Source: HRBIN01 sp038891515
Lineage (GTDB): Archaea; Thermoproteota; Nitrososphaeria_A; Caldarchaeales; Caldarchaeaceae
Direction: 5' to 3'
Assembly (NCBI GenBank): GCA_038891515.1
Contig: JAWAEB010000018.1
Location: 1-23,772, forward strand
Length of the DNA stretch: 23,772 bases
This document shows positions 16,440 to 23,282 of the stretch, piece after piece (the first letter of the stretch is position 1; each line of letters starts with the position of its first letter). The notes beneath the pieces are model-generated. The model was not told the origin of the DNA and made no database searches. It worked only from the letters and a program-made list of their open reading frames with translations. Both the position numbers and the translations under genes were made by a program.

Positions 16440-16702
16440 TGGATTCAACGTGTTTCTTAACAGAGCTGAAGGCTTTGCTGGTGGGAGGCCTCCCCTCTCA
16501 TATCCACACATAGCTGGCCTCGCACCGATACAGGCTCCCCACCAAGCTCTACAACTTCGTCGAGGTCTTCCACGATTTTCCGGGGCATCCTCCCCTCTCT
16601 CTTCATAAAGTATGCTGCTAACATCTCGAAGCATGCCTCTAACATCATACCCCAAGCTTCCTCAGGACATCTCCAAGACCTCTCAATGTAGCCACGGTCC
16701 AT
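16397..16702 (-). pseudogene. Decayed HEPN-domain protein
   Basis: The start MDRGYIERSWRCPEEAW, then MMLEACFEMLAAYF, resembles the first helices of a HEPN domain. The frame is then lost; a different frame supplies GRPPTSKAFSSVKKHVESI followed by REIL, like the last HEPN helix, before a stop near 16397. Insertions or deletions in between destroy the reading frame and the Rx4-6H region. It starts 12 bases after the relic MNT gene, the normal order of an MNT-HEPN pair. Identity rests on pattern and context, so it is moderate. Confidence 0.5.
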
Positions 16703-16713
16703 TTCGCAGTTTA

Positions 16714-17222
16714 TCAAATACGGATATCCTTCCCGGGCTTGGCGTCATGCTTGGGAACCCAATAATGTCACTTAGAGGTCCTAATCCTCCTGGAGCCCAG
16801 CTCTCCCAGCTTGGAGGCTATCTCGTCAAGGACTGACCTGATGAACCTATTTCTGTCAAATACTATTATGCCATCCTCAACAATATCCAGCATTAAGGCT
16901 AGGTGCCTTCTAACTTCCTCCGGCGTCAGATATATCTAGGTCACTGTCGAGTAGCCCAGCCTGCTAATATCGGAGGCCGTCTGCGTCTTGGAGGGGGTAT
17001 CCTAATCCCATTGAACATCCTATGTCTGAGACCGTCGTCATCTGAGAAGGGGCCAACCACCGGTAGCAAGTCTATATCACTCTCAGCAGTGAAGTCTCCC
17101 CCTCCTGTGCTTCCGAACAGGAAGACCGGGGAGAGCATATCACCCACCTCCTCACCTAGCATGGCTGCATATTCCTCGGCCGGCTTCAGATACGATACCC
17201 TCACCAGAGCCCTGTCAGCCAT
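16714..17222 (-). pseudogene. Decayed MNT nucleotidyltransferase
   Basis: The open part (17222 to ~16970) is a minimal nucleotidyltransferase with FLFGSTGGGDFTAESDIDLL: GS at 37-38 and D49/D51 of the metal site. It then runs out of frame after the proline-rich IPPPRR. A shifted frame continues the family C-terminus: LGYSTVT, stop, IYLTPEEVRRHLALMLDIVE, DGIIVFDRNRFIRSVLDEIA, SRRIRTSK, stop, HYWVPKHDAKPGKDIRI, stop at 16716-16714. One frameshift and two in-frame stops show it is a pseudogene. It lies 27 bases after the class V PLP enzyme gene. Proteins of this group are antitoxin-like partners of HEPN toxins. Confidence 0.75.
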
Positions 17223-17249
17223 TCACAATGATATTGTTATTGAGATGCT

Positions 17250-18374
17250 TTAAGCTTGGCTCCTTAATACCCTAGAGAGAGTCTCTAATGCTGTGTCCAC
17301 ATCTGATTTGGTGTTGAAGAAGTGGTGGGCGAACCTTAAGCCATGCCCCCGGGCAGAGGTTATCACCCTCTTCCGCCTCATGGAAAGCTCCACATCGTGC
17401 GCCCTGCCGCCGACATGTATGGAGATTGTGGGACCCAGCGGCTTCTCCAAGTTGCTGTAGGGCTCGAACCCAGCTGAAAGAGCCTCATCCCTGAAATAAT
17501 CCCTCGTCTTGGAGATATGCTCCCAAATCTTCTGAACGCCAAGACCCCTAATTATCGACATACCGGCAGCAGCCGCATACATGCTCACCACACCCCAGGT
17601 GCCCATCTCAAAACGCTTAGCATCAACCCTATAGTCCATCTCCTCCCTCCCGAAGAGGAATGGGTCTCTCTGGGAAAACCAGCTGACAGCCGAGGGTTCA
17701 AGAGCATCGATATGGTCTCGCCTCACGTATAGGAAGCCTGCTCCAGGTATTCCGAGGAGGAACTTGGTGGTGCCAGCCACTAGAAAGTCCACACCATCCC
17801 TTGAAACGTCCAGGGGTACGGCGCCTAAGCCCTGGTAAGCGTCGGCCAGTAGGTATGAGCCTCTGGCATGGCATAGCTGGGCTAGGGCGCGGAGGTCCTG
17901 TCTAAAACCGTTGAGGGCGCTCACTTGGAAGGTGGCCACCATGAGTGTGTGGTCGTCCACAGCCCTCTCATACTCGTCCAAGTCTATGTATCCATCCCTG
18001 CTCCTCAGTGTTACAACCCTGAACCCACGGCTCCTCATGCCCTGCAGGGTAACTCCAAGAGTCGGGTAGTCCAGGTCGGTAGTGACTATTTTATCACGTC
18101 CACCGGGCTTGAAGGCGCTGAACAGGGAGATGAGTGCGCTGCTGGCCGAGTAGTGTGGGCAAACCTCCTCAGGTGTCGCTCCAATTATCTCGGCGAATAT
18201 GGCCGACGCCCTGTAAACCTCCTCCATCCACTCCTCCCACGGGTTCCCATCCCTTATGATAGTCATCTCATACCTGTCTATGGCCTTCATCACGTCTATG
18301 CTCAGCGGTCCCTGACTGCAGCTGGCGAAGTAGGCCTTTCCACGTATTGATGGGAGCCTTCTACCCCAGTTCAT
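17250..18374 (-). CDS. Class V PLP-dependent aminotransferase/desulfurase-like
   Basis: Fold-type I PLP enzyme of the class V family (cysteine desulfurase, selenocysteine lyase, isopenicillin-N epimerase group). Numbering from ATG 18374, the PLP Asp and its partner Gln are in LLADAYQGLGAVPLD (D178, Q181), and the Schiff-base lysine is K204 in AGTTKFLLGIPGAGFLYVR. The desulfurase catalytic Cys loop is not evident, so an aminotransferase, lyase or epimerase is more likely than a true NifS. ATG 18374 follows a good GGAGAGG ribosome site at 18388-18382; the GTG at 18389 is an alternative. It follows the small zinc-ribbon gene on the same strand. Substrate unknown. Confidence 0.85.
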   Translation of the reverse strand: MNWGRRLPSIRGKAYFASCSQGPLSIDVMKAIDRYEMTIIRDGNPWEEWMEEVYRASAIFAEIIGATPEEVCPHYSASSALISLFSAFKPGGRDKIVTTDLDYPTLGVTLQGMRSRGFRVVTLRSRDGYIDLDEYERAVDDHTLMVATFQVSALNGFRQDLRALAQLCHARGSYLLADAYQGLGAVPLDVSRDGVDFLVAGTTKFLLGIPGAGFLYVRRDHIDALEPSAVSWFSQRDPFLFGREEMDYRVDAKRFEMGTWGVVSMYAAAAGMSIIRGLGVQKIWEHISKTRDYFRDEALSAGFEPYSNLEKPLGPTISIHVGGRAHDVELSMRRKRVITSARGHGLRFAHHFFNTKSDVDTALETLSRVLRSQA

Positions 18375-18410
18375 TGGAGGCCTCTCCACAGCACCCTTAT
18401 CTAAACGTTT

Positions 18411-18563
18411 TCACATTATATCCTCCAGTGGCTCCCTTGCCGCCCATGTGTATCCACATCTTGGACAGTATAGGCTCCACACCCTGCTCACCTTGGAGTC
18501 GCTTGGCTTCAGAGGTATGGTGAGGCGGTAGCCGCATCTAGGACATGTTCTGTCATCACTCAA
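18411..18563 (-). CDS. Small double-CPxCG zinc-ribbon protein, 50 aa
   Basis: A short frame encodes a 50-aa protein with two CPRCGY knuckles (residues 7-12 and 33-38), a classical four-Cys zinc ribbon. Its TTG start overlaps the stop of trmO in TTGA (18563-18560), so translation is probably coupled; an in-frame stop just upstream excludes a longer protein. A nucleic-acid-binding or RNA-related role is likely by analogy to other zinc ribbons, and pairing with the tRNA-modifying TrmO fits, but the function is unknown. Confidence 0.75.
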   Translation of the reverse strand: MSDDRTCPRCGYRLTIPLKPSDSKVSRVWSLYCPRCGYTWAAREPLEDIM

Positions 18564-19030
18564 ATAGGCGCCCTCTCATCCAGTTTAACCCAGCTAGGGA
18601 CGTGGTACTCCACAGTAGTGTAGTCAGCCCTAAGAGGCTTGATATCAATAACTGGAGTCCCGTCGAAGAGGTCCAAACCATCTACATATAGAATATGGCC
18701 ATCTCGCCGCAGAAGCCTCACCAAGGTCAGTCCTATTGGGTTCGGCCTCACGGGCGAGTCTGTTGAGAAGACACCCAGTGTGGGCAGCTCGTCCTCCTTC
18801 AAACCCTTCCTGAGGAGGCGTCTAGGCCTCACCCTCAGCAACTCTCTATACTCTGGTGGAGCTTTGTGGAAGACCGAGATTATGAAGAGATGCGTAAAAC
18901 CCTCCACACCATCTAGGGCTTCCTCATATTGGGGGAGGACTTCCACACGGCCCGAGACAGCTCCGGGATTGGCTCTCACATAATCGTCGTCCACGTCAAC
19001 CCTGACATACCCTACAACCCTCAGCTCAAT
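18560..19030 (-). CDS. trmO: tRNA m6t6A37 methyltransferase TrmO (TsaA family)
   Basis: TrmO/TsaA-family enzymes methylate t6A37 in certain tRNAs using S-adenosylmethionine. The family signature is clear: GRVEVLPQYEEALDGVEGFTH, HLFIISVFHK, FSTDSPVRPNPIGLTLVRLL and DLFDGTPVIDIKPL. The frame is open to a TTG at 19111, but that start lies within the inverted repeat of a MITE-like element. The family start (MELR-type) corresponds to IELRVVGYVRVD, so I prefer TTG 19030. No in-frame ATG or GTG exists between these. A TTAATA at 19084-19079 may be the promoter. The zinc-ribbon gene overlaps the 3' end. Confidence 0.85.
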   Translation of the reverse strand: MELRVVGYVRVDVDDDYVRANPGAVSGRVEVLPQYEEALDGVEGFTHLFIISVFHKAPPEYRELLRVRPRRLLRKGLKEDELPTLGVFSTDSPVRPNPIGLTLVRLLRRDGHILYVDGLDLFDGTPVIDIKPLRADYTTVEYHVPSWVKLDERAPI

Positions 19031-19100
19031 CAAGGCATCCCCAGCCCGAATCCAAGAGTCTTCCAGCCGTGGAGGTATTAAGGCTATCCATAGAAGTTTC

Positions 19101-19258
19101 GAGACTGTCAAGTTAGGGTTGTGTAGGTTTATCTTTTAACTGGTTTTGTTTGGAGGTCTGTTCTTTTACAGATTTATCCCTTTATAAACCATTCTAGAGT
19201 AAAGGCAATACCATCATATCAGAAGAAAAAATCAGTCAGACCTTAACTTGACAGTCTC
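19101..19258. mobile_element. MITE-like element, 158 bp, with terminal inverted repeats
   Basis: The left end GAGACTGTCAAGTTAGGGTT (19101-19120) is complementary to the right end, which reads GAGACTGTCAAGTTAAGGTC on the minus strand (19258-19239), differing at two positions. The inside is AT-rich and has no gene. The ends match the left end of the IS at ~23283 (GACTGTCAAsTTAAGGTCT, s = G here and C there). I see no convincing target-site duplication. It is best read as a non-autonomous element mobilised by that IS family. Confidence 0.7.
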
Positions 19259-19499
19259 AGGAATTCTACCGATAAGCTTTTGGGAAAGGGTTTGAGGACT
19301 ATTACGGCAGGTCCTCTCCCATACAGAGGTGAATGTGATGGATACAGCAGTTTTCGCATAATCACCATATAGGAGCCTGTGAAAACCACCAGTAGCCTAC
19401 TATAGTTATCCGTTCGCAAGCTTCGAAAACTCTCCATCGCTGAGCTTCTCTTTTGGTCAGAAATCGAAGAGCATGGTTGCCTAGGTGACTAGAAACATG
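19259..19499. other. Intergenic stretch after gnd, one doubtful short frame
   Basis: No gene I can support. A 64-aa minus-strand frame (19437 to 19243) ends inside the MITE repeat and has a hydrophobic middle (LLVVFTGSYMVIM). It could be a gene remnant cut by the MITE, or chance. Confidence 0.3.
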
Positions 19500-20897
19500 C
19501 TACGGCCGCCAGCTGTGGTGGAATCTGCCGGGCTTGTCTATCCTCTCGAATGTGTGGGCGCCGAATCTGTCTCTGAGGGCTTGGATTAGGTTGGCCGGGA
19601 GACGAGGCCTCCGGAGCGCTCTGAGGTAGTTGTGGGATGCGTCCATCACCGGTGTGGGTATCCCCGCCTTCTTCACTTCAGATAATAGGGTATTCCAGCT
19701 TTCTTCACGTCTTTTAATCTCCGAGACTATATGGCTGTCCAGAAGAATGTTCTCATCATGTTGAAGGGCTCTTATGAAGTCTTGTATCATCCGTGCCCTT
19801 ATAATGCATCCCCCCCTCCACACTTTAAGCACCTCACAGAGGTTTGTCCCATATCCATATTCACGTGAGGCTGCTCTGATAAGTTCGAGGCCTTGAGCGT
19901 AGCATACCACTGCTGCACACCAGTAGCCATCCTCGAGCATCTCGAGGATTTTCCTGGCTGGCATCTCGGGTTTGTGGGCAGGGGCATCACCATATACCCT
20001 AGCAAATTGTAGCCTCGTATCCTTGGCCGCTGAAAGGTATCTGGCTGAGAGGGCGGCGTCAATGGATGGTGCGGGGACTCCCAGCTCGGCTGCTGTTTGG
20101 ACAGCCCACTTCCCAGTGCCCTTCTGCTCAGCCTTATCTAGTACGAGCTCCACGAGAGGTCTTCCAGATTCGTCATCCCTTATGGAGAGTGCATCCACAG
20201 CAATCTCTAGGAGGTAGGAGCCCAGCTCGCCTGCGTTCCAGTCCCTGAAGACGTCTCTAACAGCATCCACATCCATGTCCAGTATGCCAGTCATTATGTC
20301 ATAGGCCTCAGCTACTAGTTGGAGCATGCCATACTCAATCCCGTTGTGAACCATCTTGACGAAGTGGCCCGCACCATGCAAACCCATGTAGCCTGCGCAT
20401 GGCTCGTCCTCGGCCCTAGCCGCTATAGCCTCCCATAACCCTCTCGTATCCTCATAGGCCTGCCTCGAGCCACCTATCATCACAGCTGGCCCTTTGAGGG
20501 CTCCTTCTTCTCCGCCACTCACACCAACACCCATGAAAACCAGCCCCTCCTCCCCACATTTTCTCTGCCGTCTCTCCGTGTCTAGGTAGTGGGAATTGCC
20601 GCAGTCAAAGATCATGTCGCCCGGGTTGAGCTTGGGGGCCAACTTGTTGAGAACCTCGTCCACAGGATGCCCAGCCTTAACCATGAGGATAACCTTCCTA
20701 GGCCTATCCAGAGTGGCGACGAGGTCATCCAGCGTGAAGACACCGCTTATCTCCCTCTCAGTGGCCACTTTGGCAAGGAATTCTCGCGTCTTGGCCTCAG
20801 ACCTGTTGTAGACTGTGACTGTGTATCCTCTTGAGGCTATGTTACGGGCTAGGTTCTCACCCATCACACCAAGCCCAATCAGACCTATCTCCGTCAT
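19500..20897 (-). CDS. gnd: 6-phosphogluconate dehydrogenase, long form
   Basis: NADP-dependent oxidative decarboxylation of 6-phosphogluconate to ribulose 5-phosphate. The ~465-aa protein has GLGVMG (8-13), the NADP-type YNRSEAKT (30-37), the substrate motif GVSGGEEGALKGP (125-137), catalytic K181 in KMVHNGIEYG, and the C-terminal YFGAHTFERID-like segment ending RFHHSW. This is the full two-domain form common in bacteria. ATG 20897 is preferred to the TTG one codon upstream. A TATA element CTTATATTG (about 20931-20923) sits about 30 bases before the start and overlaps nothing but the spacer after arsR. It lies downstream of the sulfur operon but has its own promoter. Confidence 0.95.
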   Translation of the reverse strand: MTEIGLIGLGVMGENLARNIASRGYTVTVYNRSEAKTREFLAKVATEREISGVFTLDDLVATLDRPRKVILMVKAGHPVDEVLNKLAPKLNPGDMIFDCGNSHYLDTERRQRKCGEEGLVFMGVGVSGGEEGALKGPAVMIGGSRQAYEDTRGLWEAIAARAEDEPCAGYMGLHGAGHFVKMVHNGIEYGMLQLVAEAYDIMTGILDMDVDAVRDVFRDWNAGELGSYLLEIAVDALSIRDDESGRPLVELVLDKAEQKGTGKWAVQTAAELGVPAPSIDAALSARYLSAAKDTRLQFARVYGDAPAHKPEMPARKILEMLEDGYWCAAVVCYAQGLELIRAASREYGYGTNLCEVLKVWRGGCIIRARMIQDFIRALQHDENILLDSHIVSEIKRREESWNTLLSEVKKAGIPTPVMDASHNYLRALRRPRLPANLIQALRDRFGAHTFERIDKPGRFHHSWRP

Positions 20898-20922
20898 CAA
20901 TCATAGGTGACTATCTGACAAT

Positions 20923-20931
20923 ATAAGTTGG
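20923..20931 (-). promoter_or_regulatory. TATA box for gnd
   Basis: CTTATATTG on the minus strand, about 30 bases before ATG 20897, within the 39-base spacer after the ArsR-type gene. It indicates an independent, leaderless gnd transcript. Confidence 0.5.
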
Positions 20932-20936
20932 GAGTA

Positions 20937-21257
20937 TTACTTATTGGGTAATCCCAGTCTCTCGGCGACGACCTGAGATATCAGACTGCAGGCCGTAGCC
21001 ACCCTCTGGTCTGCTAGGCCGTAGTATATTGTGTTGCCAGCTCTCCTAGCTACTACCACCCCGCTTCTCCTCATATATCCTAGATGCTGGGACGTGTTAG
21101 CCTGAGATATGCCCAGCTCCCTCGATATCTCTCCCACGGTTTTCTCACCATGCATGAGAAGGTGGAGGATCCTAAGCCGTTTGGGGTTGGCCTGTCCTTT
21201 GCAGAAATCTGCCAAAGCCTCGTAAAACTGCTGGGAGAACTCCTGGCCAGTAGTCAT
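20937..21257 (-). CDS. ArsR-family regulator of the sulfur operon
   Basis: Dimeric winged-helix repressor. From ATG 21257 (six bases after the SQR-like stop) it is 106 aa. The recognition helix region is GEISRELGISQANTSQHLGYM (residues ~42-62), followed by a wing GVVVARRAGNTIYYGL. There is no ELCVCDL-type metal box. Instead it has only two cysteines, C19 in the first helix region and C90 in the last helix, a placement like persulfide-sensing SqrR/BigR proteins. The longer frame back to 21332 lies inside the SQR-like gene and is not needed. It probably controls the operon through the dyad at 23191-23220. Confidence 0.88.
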   Translation of the reverse strand: MTTGQEFSQQFYEALADFCKGQANPKRLRILHLLMHGEKTVGEISRELGISQANTSQHLGYMRRSGVVVARRAGNTIYYGLADQRVATACSLISQVVAERLGLPNK

Positions 21258-21262
21258 CAAAG

Positions 21263-22435
21263 CTAGGCCACCTTGGAGTCCCTGAAGTATATGTTGAAGA
21301 AGGGCTCCCAGAACCCGGATAGCATCGTCCAATACATGCGGGAGAAGCCTCTCTTCATGAGGTATCGTATTCGGGACGGCTGCATCTTCCTGGGTTGTCT
21401 AGCGTAGGTGGCTGAGACGAATATTGCCCTACCTCCTCCCACCTCGAGGGGGCAGTTGATCCGGCCGCTGAAGCGGGATACGGTTCCGCTGCCTATAAGG
21501 TCTGAGCATATGTTCTCCGCCACCACTCCTGCTTGGAGGTGGGCCACCACACCTGACTTGGATATTGGGATGTTTGTGCAGTCTCCCAATGCATATACGT
21601 CGTCATAGCCATCCACCTTCATAGTGTGCCTATCCGCCTTAACCCAGCCCTCATCGTCGGTGAAGGCAGAGTCCCTGACTGTGGGAGAGCCTATGTGGGG
21701 AGGTATGGATATAAGGATGTCATAGACTACTTTATCACCCTCCATAGAATGGACATACTTCTTCTCCACATGATCCACGTTGAAGTATGGTATCATGTTG
21801 ATGTTCCTCTCCTGAAACAGGGGCTCCACCACCTCAGCGATGGTGGCTGCGGGGTAGGCTCGGGGATATGGTGTGAGAAGTGTGAGTTCAACCCTCTCCC
21901 TTATTCCTCTTTTCCTGAAAAAGTCGTCCATGAGGAACATTGCCTCGGTGGGTGATGGCGGGCACTTATGAGGGACGCCAGCTATCAGGAGGACGACCTT
22001 CCCACCACTGAAGGATTTGAGAGCCTCCCACAGCTTGGCTGCATCATCCTGACTCCTGTGGAAGTTATAGCTGAACTCCTGAAGACCATCTATCAGGTGG
22101 GGCGCCACCTCTGCACCAGTAGCTATCACCAAGTAGTCATATGGGAATCTCTTTCCAGAGGTTGTGATGACCTGCCTGTTTTCTATCTCTATGCGCTGAA
22201 CCCCCTTGGGTATGAATTTGACATTCCTATTAAGGAGACTTGACTCCCTCCTCACGTATTTGCTGGGACTGGAGCCCTTGAAGGCTATGTCTAGGTTGGC
22301 TGGCTGGAATACATGCGTGTCGGCTTGGCTTAGGAGCATGACCTCACCATCAATACGGTGTTTGCTGAAGAGTTTTCCTAGGAGGTTGGCCGTGAGTGTG
22401 CCACCAGTGCCGCCTCCCACAATCAAGGCCCTCAT
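21263..22435 (-). CDS. Sulfide:quinone oxidoreductase-like flavoprotein
   Basis: Two-dinucleotide-binding flavoprotein of the SQR/FCSD family, expected to oxidise sulfide to sulfane sulfur and pass electrons to the quinone pool at the membrane. Motifs in the 390-aa product: GGGTGG FAD fold (7-12), LVIATGAEVAPH (102-113), HKCPPSPTEA with C158, GDCTNIP (284-290) and NCPLEVGGG with C328. C158 and C328 match the two cysteines that bridge sulfur in SQR; a third Cys found in many SQRs near position 128 is absent. The aromatic C-terminus (FSRMYWTMLSGFWEPFFNIY) may be a membrane-attaching helix. It starts five bases after TusA and is followed by arsR. Confidence 0.88.
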   Translation of the reverse strand: MRALIVGGGTGGTLTANLLGKLFSKHRIDGEVMLLSQADTHVFQPANLDIAFKGSSPSKYVRRESSLLNRNVKFIPKGVQRIEIENRQVITTSGKRFPYDYLVIATGAEVAPHLIDGLQEFSYNFHRSQDDAAKLWEALKSFSGGKVVLLIAGVPHKCPPSPTEAMFLMDDFFRKRGIRERVELTLLTPYPRAYPAATIAEVVEPLFQERNINMIPYFNVDHVEKKYVHSMEGDKVVYDILISIPPHIGSPTVRDSAFTDDEGWVKADRHTMKVDGYDDVYALGDCTNIPISKSGVVAHLQAGVVAENICSDLIGSGTVSRFSGRINCPLEVGGGRAIFVSATYARQPRKMQPSRIRYLMKRGFSRMYWTMLSGFWEPFFNIYFRDSKVA

Positions 22436-22439
22436 CGAC

Positions 22440-22685
22440 TCACTCGCCCTTGCCTGTGACCCTTACCAATATTCTGACGTAGCCCTGCTCCTCAACAATC
22501 TCCTCAACTGTGTTGCCTGTCTTTTTAGCCCAAGCCTGCACATCGCTTTTGGCGGCTGGGTCGGTGGCCCACAGCTCCAGTAGGTCTCCGTTCCTGGCCT
22601 GTCTGTAGGCTTTGAAGAGGTCTGTCAGCGGTCCTGGACAGAAGCTACCTCTAGAGTCTATGACCTTCTTCTGGACTTGGCTCAT
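22440..22685 (-). CDS. tusA: TusA-family sulfur carrier
   Basis: 81-aa sulfurtransferase/carrier with the CPGPL motif (C16), where sulfur is held as a persulfide. The rest is the small beta-alpha-beta fold with LLELWATDPAAKSDVQAWAKK, typical of TusA. It overlaps the DsrE-like gene by four bases and lies four bases before the SQR-like gene, so all are translated from one mRNA. In archaea TusA usually passes sulfur between DsrE proteins, SQR/rhodanese and biosynthetic or oxidative enzymes; the partner here is inferred from context. Confidence 0.93.
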   Translation of the reverse strand: MSQVQKKVIDSRGSFCPGPLTDLFKAYRQARNGDLLELWATDPAAKSDVQAWAKKTGNTVEEIVEEQGYVRILVRVTGKGE

Positions 22686-23182
22686 ATGAATATCACCTGC
22701 CCACCCTCACTCAGCTGTATGAAAGTGGCTGCGCCCACTATGTCATCCACCTCCTCTATGAAATCCTCCCTCTTCAAGCCCATGACATCCATGGTGGTGG
22801 AGCAGGCATGGAGCTTCACACCGCTCTCCTTAGCCAGCTTGATCAGCTCATACACCGATGGAACCTTGGTCTTCTCGATACGTCTCCGAAGCATCCCTGT
22901 CACCACAGCTGTCATGCCAGGGAGGATGCCCAGAATGTTGGGCATTGGCAGGCCAGGATTTCCCACAGGCGAGACCTTCAAGCTAGCCACCTTCCGCTTG
23001 CTTATCACATTCATGCCCCAGAAGGTGAAGAATAGGTGGACCTCCATACCCATAGTGGCTGCTGCGTTGGCCAGCATGAGGGCTGGGTAGGCCATGTCTA
23101 GGGTGCCTTTGGAGAGGATTATGGAGAGCTTGTTGGCTGCTTGGTTTTTTTCTCCCAACACCGTTTGTGTTACTTGGGACAT
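22682..23182 (-). CDS. DsrE-family sulfur transfer protein
   Basis: 166-aa DsrE/F-like protein. N-terminal strands KLSIILSKGTLDMAYPALMLANAA are typical of the family, then a second strand region VHLFFTFWGMNVI, and KLHACSTTMDVMGLKREDFI with the single conserved C127 in the position that carries sulfur in DsrE2/DsrE3-type proteins. It is the first gene of the operon dsrE-tusA-sqr-arsR. A GAGAAGG ribosome site precedes ATG 23182. Alternative: a DsrE-like protein used in tRNA thiolation, but the SQR neighbour favours sulfide oxidation. Confidence 0.9.
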   Translation of the reverse strand: MSQVTQTVLGEKNQAANKLSIILSKGTLDMAYPALMLANAAATMGMEVHLFFTFWGMNVISKRKVASLKVSPVGNPGLPMPNILGILPGMTAVVTGMLRRRIEKTKVPSVYELIKLAKESGVKLHACSTTMDVMGLKREDFIEEVDDIVGAATFIQLSEGGQVIFI

Positions 23183-23190
23183 CCTTCTCG

Positions 23191-23220
23191 GATATTAGAA
23201 TATTCGACTTAACTAATATC
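23191..23220. promoter_or_regulatory. Dyad operator in the sulfur operon promoter
   Basis: GATATTAG (23191-23198) and CTAATATC (23213-23220) are perfect 8-bp inverted repeats separated by 14 bases; GAATATTC (23198-23205) is a further 8-bp palindrome within. The block covers the predicted start of transcription for the operon and ends ten bases before the ATG. ArsR proteins bind dyads of this size, so it is a likely operator of the ArsR encoded in the operon. Confidence 0.5.
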
Positions 23221-23227
23221 TTATGCG

Positions 23228-23236
23228 AAAATATAG
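23228..23236 (-). promoter_or_regulatory. TATA box for sulfur operon
   Basis: CTATATTTT on the minus strand would place the transcription start near 23205, inside the dyad, leaving a short leader with the GAGAAGG ribosome site before ATG 23182. Confidence 0.45.
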
Positions 23237-23282
23237 TATATACGTCGGGTAAGAGTATAAATACAAAACATATGGATTCACG

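Noticed and set aside
16242..16655. 137-aa minus-strand frame opposite the hydroxyacid dehydrogenase end
   Set aside because: Runs antisense into a clear gene; only fragments near its start belong to the HEPN relic.
19972..20248. Plus-strand frames within gnd
   Set aside because: Antisense shadows of a conserved enzyme.
20937..21332. Long version of the ArsR protein from 21332
   Set aside because: The extra 25 residues lie inside the SQR-like gene and do not match the family; ATG 21257 is the better start.
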